A DNA stretch of 64,000 nucleotides from Anthonomus grandis grandis (lineage: Eukaryota; Arthropoda; Insecta; Coleoptera; Curculionidae), in assembly GCF_022605725.1 (NCBI RefSeq), contig NC_065546.1:25912227-25976226 (forward strand), read 5' to 3'. The position numbers were made by a program, and so were the translations under genes. The stretch's first letter is position 1. Each line of letters begins with the position of its first letter. Below, piece after piece: positions 54,395 through 64,000 of this stretch. Below the pieces are notes generated by a model, which had not been told where the DNA came from, did no database searches, and worked only from the letters and a program-made list of their open reading frames with translations.

Positions 54395-55630
54395 TTGAAG
54401 GGAGTTTTAAGAGGTGTTGAACTTAATAATGTAGAAAAGGAAATTATTATTGAGCTTGAAAGTAGATTAGAGAGAAATTCGTCGGTATTGAGTGATTATG
54501 ATGAGGTGCAGAGTCAGATTGAAGTATCAGTCGAGGAGTCAGATGAGAAAAAACAACAAGATGATCGCGAAGAGTTTGAAAATGTGTATTTTAAATTAAA
54601 TTCGCAGGCAAAAAAGCTAGTAACTGAATATTATGCGTTCTTTGAAACAAATAAGGCTCAGTCAAGTGCTTCTAGTTCTCATGCTGACTCTCAGCAAAGG
54701 CCTTAACATAATCAGGGTATACAGGGTGTTCAAGGTGTTAAATTACCTGCGATAAATTTACAAAAATTTGCTGGTGACTACAAAAATTGGTTAGAGTTTC
54801 GGGATTTGTTTGATTCAATGATTAATTCTAACAGTGGAATTTCAAATATTCAAAAGTCATTATCTGAGGGCATCTCTGGAGGGGGGTGCTGCACAGGTAA
54901 TTAGGAGTATTGAGCTTTGTGGGAGATAACTTCACCCTAGCATGGGAAACTTTGCGCAAGCGGTACGAAAATCGGTGTATTTTAGTTCAAAATCATGTAA
55001 AAGAGTTGTTTAAGCTGCCTAGTTTGACAAATGAAAGTTCTAGTAACTTAAGAACTATGGTAGATAGTGTGTCTAAACATATTACATGTCTAAAGGGTTT
55101 AAATCAACCATGTGAGTCTTGGGATACCCTTCTTATTTATATTTTGGGGGGGAAACTAGATAAGACAACATTTCGATAGTGGGAAGAGAAAAAGGCCAAA
55201 ACTAGTGATGTATTGCAGACTTTTCCAGAGTTTATGGATTTCTTAAGAGCAAGGGCTGATTTCTTAAAGAATTTAGAGTTGTGTAAAGATAAGGTGGAGA
55301 AAGTAAGTGTAGATAGAAATTACAATTACAAAAGAGTGTTTAATGCCCAAAATGTCTCTTTTTCTAGTAACTCGTGTTCTATATGTCCCGGTGCTCATGT
55401 TTTACCTAAATGTGGTAATTTTTTAAAATTATCTACCAATGAGAGGGTAGATAAAGTAAAACAATTACATTTATGTTTTAATTGTCTTAAAATGGGTCAT
55501 GCTTACACTAACTGTACGTCATCTCGATGTCAAAAGTGCAATTTAAAACATCACACATTGTTGCACTTTGTTCGAAAAAGTAATGCTGAACCTCATTCTA
55601 AACAAAATACTCAGGAGGCTCAGGGTGTAG
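54395..55630 (+). pseudogene. BEL/Pao Gag with two zinc knuckles
   Basis: The N-terminal frame (54395-54706) has an acidic coiled-coil-like region. After a stop comes VKLPAINLQKFAGDYKNWLE and FRDLFDSMI (DUF1759-type Gag core). Then a frame change near 54885, LAWETLRKRYENRCILVQNH and SSNLRTMVDSVSKHITCLKG. After a TAG at about 55177, the long frame from 55213 includes SICPGAHVLPKCGNF and the knuckles CFNCLKMGHAYTNC and CQKCNLKHHTLLH. This layout is typical of BEL/Pao Gag. There are only three breaks in about 1.2 kb. Confidence 0.85.
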
Positions 55631-55679
55631 CAAATTCCTTAGTGAATACTACAATAAATATGTCTAGTGAACGGTGTTA

Positions 55680-56310
55680 TGACAAAGAGCAAGTGTTGTT
55701 ACAAACGGCTCTAGTGCAGGTGAAAGACATAAATGGTGTCTACCAGGTGTGTCGAGCACTTTTGGATAGTGGCAGCCAGAGCCATTTTATATCACAGAAG
55801 TGTAGTGATAGATTGGGTTTACCTAAAATAGAGTTGTCATCTACTATAACGGGTATTGGAAAAACAATAACCCAATTAAAGTATCGGTGTATGATCCAGT
55901 TAGAAGGGCTTAAAACCAATTATAAAACTGAACTTTCATGTTTGGTAATCCCTATTCTAAGTGACAATTACCCATCAAAATCCTTTAGTACAGGGAATTG
56001 GCCTATTCCAAACCACATAAATTTAGCTGATCCAAGTTTTAATCATTCAGGGAATATTGATGTCCTTATTGGTGGAAGTGTTTATTTGAATTTGTTGTAT
56101 ATAGGTCAAATCAGTCTGGGTGAGGGTTTGCCTGTCCTACAAAAAACAAGGCTGGGCTGGATTATTGGTGGTGAGTATAACAAGGGAAATCTTAACAAGG
56201 TATTACGACCATCCAGTTTCAGTTGTCATTTTTCAGGAAAGTTTAGTATTGAGGACATATTGCAAAGGTTCTGGGAGGTGGTGGAGAGTGCACACGTGTG
56301 AGGGTATTTT
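55680..56310 (+). pseudogene. BEL/Pao protease (DUF1758)
   Basis: In the same long frame as the zinc knuckles (55213-56301) lies CRALLDSGSQSHFISQKC with the DSG active-site triad. After it come GIGKTITQLKYRCMIQL, IDVLIGGSVYLNLLYIGQ and LQKTRLGWIIGGE. These are characteristic of the BEL/Pao aspartic protease family (DUF1758). The frame ends at TGA at 56301 shortly before RT. The domain itself appears uninterrupted. The enzyme would process the Gag-Pol polyprotein. Confidence 0.87.
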
Positions 56311-57131
56311 CTCTAAAACTACAAGTCGAAATGAGTCTGGGCGTTTCATAGTCCATATTCCCCTATAGGATTCACCAGAATGTTTAGGTGATTCGAGACA
56401 CCAGGCTGTGAGGAGGTTCTTTGCATTGGAAAATAAATTGGCAAAAAATCCAATATTAAGTGAACAATATATAGCATTCATAACAGAGTACAAGCGTCTA
56501 GGACATATGGTGGAAGTCCCTCCAGAAAAGTTAAATAAGAGTCCTTCTTTTTAGTTTCCACACCATTGTGTGACCAATGATAAGAGTCCAACTACTAAAT
56601 TAAGAGTAGTGTTTGACGGTTAGTTTTGACGTTGTCTGCTGTTTCTGAGGATGGTGAGTCTTTAAATAGTATCCAGTTAGTGGGACCTACTGTGCAAGAT
56701 GAGTTATTTCAAATCATTTTAAGATTCAGACAACATAATGTGGTTATATGTGCTGACATTATTAAAATGTATCGGCAGATACTGATTCATCCTAGTCAGT
56801 TGGACTTGCAGAGAATTGTATGTAGGTCAGATCCATCTCATGATCTTTTAACGTATAAACTTCAAACAGTAACTTATGGCACATCCTCTGCCCGTCGGCA
56901 GTCCGATGCTTAAAACAGTTGGCAAGTGAGTCGAGTGACACATATCCAAAGGCATCCAAGGCCATTGACAAGGATTTCTATATGGATGACTGGATATCCG
57001 GATCCGAGTCTGCTGGTGGAGCTATTAACCTGTGTAATGAAGTGAGTGAGGTGTTAAGATCTGGAGGTTTTGAGTTACAAAAATGGGCATCTAATAGCAA
57101 GGAAGTGTTAGATCATATAAGGGACAAATAA
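56310..57131 (+). pseudogene. BEL/Pao reverse transcriptase
   Basis: Frames read VRRFFALENKLAKNPILSEQ, YIAFITEYKRLGHMVEVP, then KLRVVFDG with a stop, SLNSIQLVGPTVQDELFQII and VVICADIIKMYRQILIHP (motif A). After a small break near 56905-56920 come ASKAIDKDFYMDDWISGSES (active-site YMDD) and LCNEVSEVLRSGGFELQKW. The active-site residues are intact. Interruptions are a TAG at about 56367, a stop after FDG at 56622, and a disruption in the TYGTSSA segment where motif B is expected. Confidence 0.85.
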
Positions 57132-57149
57132 TCATTATCCTCTATTTTA

Positions 57150-57931
57150 GTGTTTGGTGAATCAGAAAAAACAAAGACCTTGGGTTTGTACTGGTTGTGT
57201 GATGAGGATTACTTAATGTTTCGTATTAATACTAATAATAGGGATCGAATAACAAAGAGAACTGTGTTATCAGATTTAGCACAAATTTTTGACCCTTTGG
57301 GGCTGGTGGCTCCATGTGTTATTGTAGCAAAGGTGATCCTTCAGAGGTTATGGTTAAACAAACTGTCATGGGCTGAGTCCCTTCCCTCAGATCTTAATAC
57401 TAGGTGGTGTAATTTTAAGCAACAACTTCCAAAATTGAATGATTTGAAAATACTCCGACATGTTATAATCCAGTAAGCATCGAAATTCATGGGTTTTCTG
57501 ACGCTTCCTTGGAAGCTTATGGAGCATGTATATATTTACGTAGTGTGAGCAAGAGTGGGGATATGCAAGTGAGATTATTATGCTCAAAGTCGAAGGTGTC
57601 ACCATTAAAGGTATTAACAATACCCAGATTAGAGCTTTGTGCTGCCTATTTATTGGCTAACTTAGTACATAAGGTAAGAACGTCAATGAATTTAAAATTT
57701 GATGCGTGTTATCTATGGACCGACTCTAGTGTATGTTTGAGCTGGATTAAAACGCCACCAAATCTCTTGCAGACCTTTGTAGGTAACAGGGTTTGTCAAA
57801 TCCAGTCAATGAGTTCCCCTCATCAGTGGAATCACATTTCATCGCAGGATAATTGTGCAGATGTACTATCTCGAGGCATTAGCCCACAAAACCTTAGTAG
57901 TTTTGAGTTATGGTGGAGAGGTCCCCATTGA
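57150..57931 (+). pseudogene. BEL/Pao RNase H and connection domain
   Basis: The connection part (57150-57476) has TKTLGLYWLCDEDYLMF, TKRTVLSDLAQIFDPLGLVA and RLWLNKLSWAESLP. After a one-base frame change near 57475, the RNase H reads HGFSDASLEAYGACIYLRSV, PLKVLTIPRLELCAAYLLAN, YLWTDSSVCLSWIK and HISSQDNCADVLSRG, ending GP H and a stop. The catalytic Asp, Glu and Asp residues of RNase H are visible (FSDAS, LEL, TDSS). The domain is well preserved apart from that frameshift. Confidence 0.87.
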
Positions 57932-58006
57932 CTTGCTTATCCTAATCATGACTGGCCAAAATCCAAATTTAACCCTCTAGAAGTAGTACCTTAGCTTAAA
58001 CGACAA

Positions 58007-58490
58007 GTGATGTCTTTTAAAATAGAGGAAGTTAATCCCTTTCCTTTTAACCGATTTTCCTCTTTGTCTAAGTTACAACGTGCGTGTGCGTATTGCTGGA
58101 GATTCATCAAAAATTGTCAAAAGAAAGGGTCACCTGAAAAATCTTCTAATGTGAGTCGTCCTTATTTGTCTGTGTCTGAGCTTCAAGAAGCTCTTTTGGT
58201 GTTGGTTAAAATCTCACAACAGAAAAGTTTTAGTGAAGAAATAATAGATTTATCCAACAATAGAAGTGTGAGTAAATCTAGCAAACTTAAAAGGTTAAAT
58301 CCATTTCTAGATGACAAAGGATTCCTTAGAGTAGGTGGGCGGTTGGAACAATCTAATTTTGATTTCGATAAAAAACATGCAATTGTGGTTGATAGTAAAC
58401 ATGAGCTTACAGGTCTTTTATTCAAGCATGAACATATTAGATTATATCATGCTGGTCCCCAGTTGCTATTATATTCGGTGAGAGATAAGT
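58007..58490 (+). pseudogene. BEL/Pao integrase, N-terminal half
   Basis: The frame 58007-58495 encodes FNRFSSLSKLQRACAYCWRF, LVKISQQKSFSEEIIDLSNN, NPFLDDKGFLRVGGRLEQSN and FKHEHIRLYHAGPQLLLYSV, the His part of the zinc-binding domain. It ends at DKL because the sequence is interrupted after GATAAGT by the 2464-bp insertion. The original codons GAT AAG TAC TGG can be recognised across the insertion from its AAGT duplication; the second half begins at 60955. Confidence 0.88.
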
Positions 58491-60954
58491 TGTAGCGTTT
58501 TATTTTTCTACTCCTATTTTCACTAACGCTCCATTGATATTTTATTAATTTCAATAATTATATTAATAATTTCAGTCAACTCCTTTTATTCATATTTCTT
58601 TAAATTCACACAGTCAATGACACATTACTACTGTAACGCATTACTCTTCTGGTTGGTCTTAATTAATGTTTTCTCTGATTGGATTGACATTGACAGCTCA
58701 GGCGAGAGGTGGGGTCGTTACTTAATTAGTCGGTACCACGATACACTCACAACGGTATTATCTTGCGCATCCGCCCGGCCATCGCGTGACGTAATGCGGC
58801 AGACAAGGTTCTCAGGCGTGATGAGATGGTATAATTGATATTTCTGCGATTTTTTGAAGGATACTAGATATTTTTGGTACATAATAATTAGTATTTAATA
58901 GTTACTAAATTAATTAATACATAATATTATTAATTAGTAGGTACACATTATTTATTGTTTGCCAATTATACAAGTTCAAAAGCCTTGTGTTTTTATATTA
59001 ATGAGAAATAAGTATATACCACAGATATATTTAGTTTATTGTTTTAGTTGAATTAATAATAGGGAAATCAGGTCAAAATTTTTGCCTTTATTTTAGTTAC
59101 CTTTATTTAATGTTGGCACGGAATTGTACTTTAAATGGTGTGCATTTTTGGGAGTATAATTTATTAGCTTTTCTCTCAGAGGTATTTCAAAGCAGTCTTC
59201 TTTAAAATCGACTAGACATATTCGTGCTAAAATGTTAAATTAAATATTAATTTAAGGGTATACAGTGCGTTCCAAAAGTTATGTCTAAATTCATTTAAAA
59301 TTCAGGGGTGTGTGCGAAAAAAAAACGCTCGGACACGTCGATTTTTTTTTGGTTCCGCATTATTTGCAATAAAAACTTTGTATACAGGGTGTTTCATGTA
59401 GTCGTGGTCTATACCAACTTTCTTATTTTAAATAGAACACCCTGTATGTAATAAAATTTTTGGATTCTACACAAAATTATAAACATTTTGGTGTATCACA
59501 TGCCCTAGTTTTATTTAACTGTTTTTAAATACAGGGTGTGAAAAGAAACACTAATTTTAAATTCACTTCTAATATAAATAAATAATAATACACAATAATC
59601 ACGTAACACGTAAATAAATAAAACTCGCCAGCTTCCAAAAATTTCAGAAAAACTATACAAACAACGCCATAAAATGAAACGAGAAAGTGATAGGAATTGG
59701 ACGGTAATCAGACGCTGCTTGCCAGACTACGTCATTGCGCGAAATGAACCAATCGGTGTCGAACGAGGAACATACCGTTGTGAGTGTATCGTGGTCGGTA
59801 CTGCATCCATTTTTCGAGGACTTGTTCCCGTGTTGCAGGTAGAAGCGCACGTAAAAGGCCAGTTTTTTATTTCCGAAGTCTGTGAAGCAGGAAGTGGCCA
59901 ATATGGTTTGTAATTTATAGTCCTTAATCTTGTTCCTTTAGGGAACCGTTTATTTCATAATTCTGGTGCAGGATGCCCAAGATTTTAATGGATAGATAAT
60001 GAAACTTAGCAAGGGTTTTACTTTTCCGTTTTCCTCTTTATTTTTCTTCAATTGTTGATGACTGCAAGCTTTTGATTTCCCCGAGAAATTGCTGTAAGCT
60101 GTGGAGCTGGAGCCAGAGTTAGAACTAGTATTAGAGATTCCCAGTCCAGATACCTGAGCTATAAATGGCATACATTCACAGCCTCGATTTTGATGGCTAG
60201 CCGTTCATTTTATGGAGGAATATACAGGCCAGTTTATTCCATTTATTTAAATAATTATTACTAACCATAGATTTGTCTCACTTATTTAAATTTTTATTAA
60301 TATACCTTTAATTTCAATTTATTGCTACAAATATTTAATCAATATCATAATTTAATACAATTTCTTATCTATAATTTTAGTTATTTTTTGTTCAGTATTG
60401 TTCAGTACCTTTTTTGGTAATTAAGTAGATATAACTCGGTTAAGGCTGATATGCCTTAGGTAAAAAGGTTCATGAACTTTCCCCTGCGTAATACAAATAT
60501 ATACTAAAAACTTTAATAATTGCAATTTATTTTTCAAGTGCTGAAATCTACCTAGTAGCGAAATCATAATTTAAATGTTACTTTTGTCAAACTTATTTTA
60601 ATCATACCAACATTATTTATATTTTAATTCATAATAACTTATTAACATTTAACAGATTAGAACATGAGCTGTATACATACATATCTTTGATGTAGATATA
60701 ATTTGGTTGTACGGTTAAGATATTTTTTATTTATATTTAATTGTTAATTGAAACCTATATACCAAGTCTTTTTCTTAGTTTTCTTTCATTCATAAAAAAA
60801 AGTGGCGCCCTCTTATTTATTAGTTATAATCAGGTTTAGATTCTTTAATAGCCAGTCATAAGTGAACCTTCGAACAATCCCAAGCCTCCAATAAATCTGA
60901 GCTACCGTCTGCAAACTCTTGGCAAAATAGTATGACTGTAAAGTTAACGCCACA
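58491..60954. mobile_element. 2464-bp insertion in BEL integrase, AAGT duplication
   Basis: The ends are TGTAGCGTT... and ...AACGCCACA, a nine-base inverted repeat with one mismatch that also fits TG...CA LTR ends. AAGT flanks it at 58487-58490 and 60955-60958. It has no transposase or pol. Inside are an imperfect inverted repeat (about 58729-58820 against 59700-59805), a 60-bp mini-element with CAGGGTG ends (59385-59444) and AT-rich filler. It may be a solo LTR-like or a non-autonomous DNA element; I cannot decide. Confidence 0.82.
59385..59444. mobile_element. 60-bp mini inverted-repeat element
   Basis: CAGGGTGTTTCATG... faces ...AATAGAACACCCTG with TA on both outer sides (59383-59384, 59445-59446). 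It resembles an extreme internal-deletion derivative of a mariner-type element. Confidence 0.6.
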
Positions 60955-61972
60955 AAGTACTGGCCTATAGGAGGCAGAACTCTAGCTAGAAAGATAATTT
61001 ATGAATGTGTCAGGTATTTCAGAGCTAAGCCAAGAGAAAAGAGTGTCATTATGGGAATGTTACCCGCTGATCGGGTAATACCTGCCCCTTCTTTTTCTTC
61101 ATGTGGAGTAGACTATGCGGGTCCAGTGCTTATTAAAAATAAAAGGGGTAAGGGGTGTATTAAAATAAAGGGATATATCGCAGTTTTTGTCTGTTTTACT
61201 ACAAAAGCTATACACCTTAAAGTAGTAACTGAACTAAAGATGCCATTATAGCGATATTTCGGCGATTTGTGGCGTGGTAAACCCAATAAGATGTTCTCAG
61301 ATAATGGTACGAATTTTGTTGGGGCTAAGAGTGAACTAGAGGCACTTGATAAGTTTCTTCAGGAGTCCAGTGATAATATTAGTGAATTAATTGCCAATCA
61401 AGGTGTGGAGTGGCACTTCATACCTGCCTTTTCACCTCATTTCGGAGGGCTATGGGAGGCCGGTGTAAAATCCTGCAATTCCTGCCATTTTAAACTCCCG
61501 ACCCCTAACACCCATGTCCAATGACCCTAGTGACTATTCCGCTCTAACTCCCTCACATTTTCCAGATCCAGAGGTGCGACATATACCTGAAAATAGACTT
61601 TCCGTGTATCAACGCATTCAACAGATGCAACAACATTTCTGGTCGCGTTGGGCAGTTAAATATGTCTCCGAGCTGCAAGTTCTGCAAAAGTGGCACACCA
61701 GTCAACAAAGCCTGAAACCAGGCATGTTGGCAGTTGTCAAGGAAAACAACATTTCTCCTCTTCGGTGGTGTATGGGTCGTATCGAGAAAGTTCATCCCGG
61801 TCAAGATGGAGTGGCCAGAGTGGCAACCATAAAAACTGAGCATGGAGTGATTAAAAGAGCATTTACTAAAATTTGTGTACTACCTATAGATGCTTTAGAG
61901 GAGCCATGCTCTAGTGACATCCCTAACTCCTCAGACAGTGATGTTCGAGGTGATGTTAAAATTAGGCCTTAA
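60955..61972 (+). pseudogene. BEL/Pao integrase, C-terminal half with DUF5641-like tail
   Basis: After the insertion coding resumes: YWPIGGRTLARKIIYECVRY and FRAKPREKSVIMGMLPADRV, then CGVDYAGPVLIKNKRG (first catalytic Asp), a stop near 61250, MFSDNGTNFVGAKSELEAL (second Asp), and HFGGLWEAGVKS (catalytic Glu). At about 61475 there is an in-frame-shifting deletion of the segment before SRPLTPMSNDPSDYSALTPS. The tail (61514-61972) has QHFWSRWAVKYVSELQVLQK, LKPGMLAVVKENNISPLRWC and RIEKVHPGQDGVARVATI, typical of the BEL/Pao DUF5641 C-terminus. Confidence 0.87.
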
Positions 61973-62108
61973 ATTTAATTAAAGGTTGTTTATCGGGTTG
62001 TTTTGTCTTAAGTTTATACCTAATGTGTGAAGGTCATAGCTTTAGAGTGTGTTCTTATGTTACTTTCTTCTTTTTATTGAACCCCTAGTGGCTTCAATGC
62101 GGGGGGCA

Positions 62109-62322
62109 TGTTTAAATAACAATAAAAATATGTCACAGCGGCAACATTGAATTACGTAAGCCAGGCAGGCACGACGCCGACGCGACGAAGCGAGAGGAAG
62201 AAAAGAGGTTAGGTTTTCTGTATGTGTTGAGAGTACAACCGGAATAAATCACACCGTAATTTTAAAGAAATTTGGTTGTTTTATTTCAAAATAGAGATAC
62301 AAAAAAGTGTAATTTAAAAACA
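62109..62322 (+). repeat. BEL 3' LTR
   Basis: It is preceded by a polypurine tract (GCGGGGGGCA, 62099-62108). It carries a block AACATTGAATT absent from the 5' LTR and ends ...TTTAAAAACA before the duplicated CTATT. Confidence 0.9.
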
Positions 62323-62327
62323 CTATT

Positions 62328-62520
62328 TATGAAGAATTTTCTTTGTTTGTTGGACATCAAAAACTTCAAGTAGATGAGAGCACCAAGAGTTTGGGTTTAA
62401 CACTCGATTCACAGCTAAAGTTAGGTCACAAATCAAATAATATTAAAAAGTCGTAGTGTGCTCTAAAAACCATGTACCCTCATCGACTTTACTTATGCGA
62501 CAATTAATACACTAGCTCGA
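62328..62520 (+). pseudogene. Non-LTR retrotransposon RT, C-terminal part
   Basis: Immediately after the BEL duplication the plus strand reads FMKNFSLFVGHQKLQVDEST then KSLGLTLDSQLKLGHKSNNI and, after TAG, CALKTMYPHR. LGLTLDSQL...H is the conserved segment that follows the RT palm in CR1/jockey elements, so this continues the RT interrupted at 53701. It decays into AT-rich sequence by about 62520. Confidence 0.78.
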
Positions 62521-62678
62521 AGATTTTCTTTTTTAAAAAATTTATTTTACAAATAATATTACATTAGAGCTTAAACTACTTCTAAAGTATTCAACTGACT
62601 GCTTAAACAATGGGTGAACAAAGAATATATAAACATGCAATATGATATGCTGAGCTAAGGGCTTTCCATAGAGGTAAC

Positions 62679-62687
62679 TCCTCCCTT
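62679..62687 (-). promoter_or_regulatory. Polypurine tract / LTR start
   Basis: Minus strand AAGGGAGG directly precedes AGTTACC, resembling the errantivirus arrangement in which plus-strand DNA synthesis starts at the LTR edge. Confidence 0.5.
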
Positions 62688-62755
62688 GTTAGACAGAACT
62701 ACCACTTCAAAGGGGTAGTTGAATTGGAGGGCTGGAACTGATGGCTTCTTCTTCT

Positions 62756-63772
62756 TTAGGCAATAAATCTTGGTTCTGTAGATAAATAATAAATATGTAC
62801 AAAAAATAGCAATAAGTACATATATAAACACGGTTCATAGGCTTGGTGTTCTGGAAAACTCTGGATACGATGAATAATCAGGAATGGATTCGATCCGGTT
62901 TCGAAAACTTTGTAGTTCATCCAGCTTGATATCTTGCAAATGAAGTCAAGAGTTGAGGATGGGCACTTCTGTAGAAACTGGAAATCGGGAAATATTATTG
63001 GTTGTTTGTCAACGTCGATTACTTTTTGGAAATTAGTGATCGATAGGTGAGCGACTTTGAAGTTGCATCTGCTGGGTAGGTTTAACAAAAAACTTCCAGA
63101 TAGTCTTCGAACTTCCTTCTCTTGGTGACAACTCAACTGCACCATTTCTTCTTGAGGGAGTACAACGATCCAATCAAATGATTGCTCCAGTTGATTGACT
63201 ATTGATTTTGTGAGACTAATATCAACTTGTGGGCATAAAGTGAAGTTGATATTTTTTGGGGTTTCAAGTAAGCCTACTGCGCAAGAATTCTGGACTCCGA
63301 GATTTTTCAGATCATCTTTATCGCAAAGGAAGGTTCCAGGTTTAACTTCTTTGCATGGGTCCTCTCGATGAATGTAGTGCCATTGATTTTTTATTAAATA
63401 TTTACTTCGCGGTATTTCGTTCGTAATTGCCTTAAAAAAATAACCAGCTACGTTTATTATGCCTCTTTTAGATCGCTTAGAATTAGGGATTAATTCTCTT
63501 ATTTTATTTTCTGTTCCTAACTTAATTAATTGTAGAATTTTTAAATAATTACTTGTATTATTATAGTATCCTTTATGAGTCATTAAAGCACTTGTTACAT
63601 TTATCGCTTGATAATTTAATTTATTTATTTCGTCAAGGATGGGGTTAAGGTCGTAGTAATCTATTAAAGTGTGGGTGTATTTTGTAACTTGAGGTGTTCC
63701 TAATCTGTACGGTAAAATTCCTGGGTTATCTGCTACCTGCGTTATCGTAATTCGGTGGTCATTTGCGAGCAC
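62756..63772 (-). pseudogene. env: Errantivirus envelope protein, shortened
   Basis: A 338-codon minus frame. Residues about 18-40 (PGILPYRLGTPQVTKYTHT) match the start of errantivirus Env. A furin-type site RSKR lies at about 100-103, followed by a hydrophobic fusion-peptide-like segment (GIINVAGYFFKAI). Several Cys residues follow in the ectodomain. The frame ends with a hydrophobic stretch (YMYLLLFFVHIYYL), possibly the membrane anchor or altered by a late frameshift. Family members are about 450-500 residues; the coiled region after the fusion segment seems to be missing. Env mediates membrane fusion in this group. Upstream on minus is an acceptor-like TTCTCTTTCAG, consistent with a spliced env message. 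I cannot say whether it was ever functional here. Confidence 0.82.
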
Positions 63773-63965
63773 GATCGTCGCAGAGCTGAAAGAGAATAAT
63801 TATTGTGCTGTAAAGTTTTCTTAGTGGGCGTCTTAAATTGCTCATTTGTATTTTACCGTGATTTTTGGTCGTTATTATTTTGCGATTTTCATTTACTGTT
63901 TCAATATTACAGGGTTTTGTAAATTTATCCGATAATTTTTGCCTTTGATGTTTTTTTATATACAC
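63759..63965 (-). pseudogene. pol: Errantivirus pol C-terminus, overlapping env
   Basis: A 68-codon minus frame reading QKLSDKFTKPCNIETVNENR then NHGKIQMSNLRRPLRKLY matches the C-terminal tail after integrase in errantivirus Pol (KY..P..I......KI........VH..N.R). It overlaps the env start by a few codons in another frame, as is usual in the group. The frame continues beyond this segment towards the window edge, where an upstream stop or frame change limits it. Only the tail is visible. Confidence 0.7.
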
Positions 63966-64000
63966 ACTTTGATTAGGCTGAAATAGCTCGGGCCCATCGC

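Larger units (their letters stand above)
53702..62322 (+). mobile_element. BEL/Pao LTR retrotransposon, near complete, with nested insertion
   Basis: LTRs of 207 and 214 bp (53702-53908, 62109-62322) begin TGTTTAAATAAC and end TTTAAAAACA. They differ by about six substitutions and one block (GTAT versus AACATTGAATT). Between them are primer site, gag, DUF1758-type protease, RT, RNase H and integrase in order. A 2464-bp insertion splits integrase. A 5-bp duplication flanks the whole. Relatively few stops suggest it is younger than the gypsy copies. Confidence 0.92.
50550..62640 (+). mobile_element. Non-LTR retrotransposon (CR1/jockey-like), split by a BEL element
   Basis: ORF1 (from 50615), apurinic endonuclease (51.67-52.3 kb) and reverse transcriptase (52.8-53.7 kb) follow in order on plus. 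RT coding stops at 53701, where a BEL/Pao element begins, and resumes at 62323 with the C-terminal piece. The 3' end is unclear, before the errantivirus sequence at about 62.65 kb. The exact family (CR1, L2 or jockey group) is not resolved by eye. Confidence 0.8.
62645..64000 (-). mobile_element. Errantivirus 3' part (pol end and env), continues past the window
   Basis: On minus, from the window edge inward: the last codons of pol, an env frame, then a purine run AAGGGAGG followed by AGTTACC (about 62679). That order matches the polypurine tract and LTR start of gypsy-group errantiviruses. The LTR beyond is not clearly defined; only 30-40 bases can be proposed before the sequence merges with the LINE remnant. 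The rest of the element lies beyond position 64000. Confidence 0.75.

Noticed and set aside
58617..58838. 73-codon plus frame and its inverted counterpart at 59653-59901
   Set aside because: Both frames are read through an inverted repeat of the 2464-bp insertion; shared peptide is a by-product of the repeat.
1..64000. Bacterial or phage defence system
   Set aside because: No prokaryotic gene,operon or promoter pattern; all recognisable proteins are of eukaryotic mobile elements.

Overview
This window is AT-rich arthropod genomic DNA, most likely from an insect. The evidence is errantivirus-like and other Ty3/gypsy elements, a BEL/Pao element, insect-type IS630/Tc1/mariner transposases (some with DUF4817-like N-termini), Penelope-like sequence, and short GT-AG introns of 55-130 bp. 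A beetle is plausible, but species-level identity is inference. There are no bacterial operons, no CRISPR array and no intact RNA gene. Nearly everything recognisable is a mobile element, mostly decayed and often nested. Only two short stretches (about 44.54-44.86 kb on plus and 47.35-47.56 kb on minus) look like exons of ordinary host genes.

Layout. 1-10 kb: a long-inverted-repeat element (1015-7249, TA flanks) sits in older LTR-retrotransposon-like sequence; its left arm was split by a minus-strand gypsy element (about 1236-5341). The older sequence resumes at 7252 with gag, RT and RNase H remnants to about 9.05 kb. 11.45-12.7 kb: a truncated plus-strand copy of the same gypsy family. 13.2-15.25 kb: decayed transposase and errantivirus-like pol, both minus. 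15.28-21.43 kb: a second, longer minus-strand gypsy copy carrying a 1.3-kb Mutator-like insertion (33-bp perfect terminal inverted repeats, 9-bp duplication). 21.76-23.16 kb: a mariner-like element with TA flanks. 24.1-25.0 kb: a 447-bp tandem duplication. 26.26-28.02 kb: a foldback-type derivative with 600-bp arms, inserted just upstream of a broken Myb/SANT-like gene (28.05-28.87 kb). 29.3-29.8 kb: two minus-strand exon-like pieces.

30.7-40.4 kb: an errantivirus-like element in fragments (gag, protease, RT, RNase H, integrase, start of env), broken by a 1.18-kb insertion and by a Penelope-like segment with a GIY-YIG remnant and two hammerhead-like motifs. 40.49-43.70 kb: a 3.2-kb DNA transposon with 23-bp terminal inverted repeats and a perfect 8-bp duplication (CAAAAATA). 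44.5-50.5 kb: candidate host exons, a 504-bp MITE and AT-rich DNA. 50.6-62.6 kb: a non-LTR retrotransposon (ORF1, endonuclease, RT) split by a nearly complete BEL/Pao element (53702-62322, duplication CTATT), whose integrase is itself split by a 2464-bp insertion (58491-60954, duplication AAGT). 62.65-64 kb: the 3' end of another errantivirus on minus, with an env reading frame overlapping the pol end; it continues beyond the window.

No cooperating cellular pathway is encoded here. The information lies in the insertion order, which can be read from target duplications, and in a few structured sequences: the hammerhead-like motifs, a 42-bp perfect palindrome, the long inverted repeats and a tRNA-like pseudogene.
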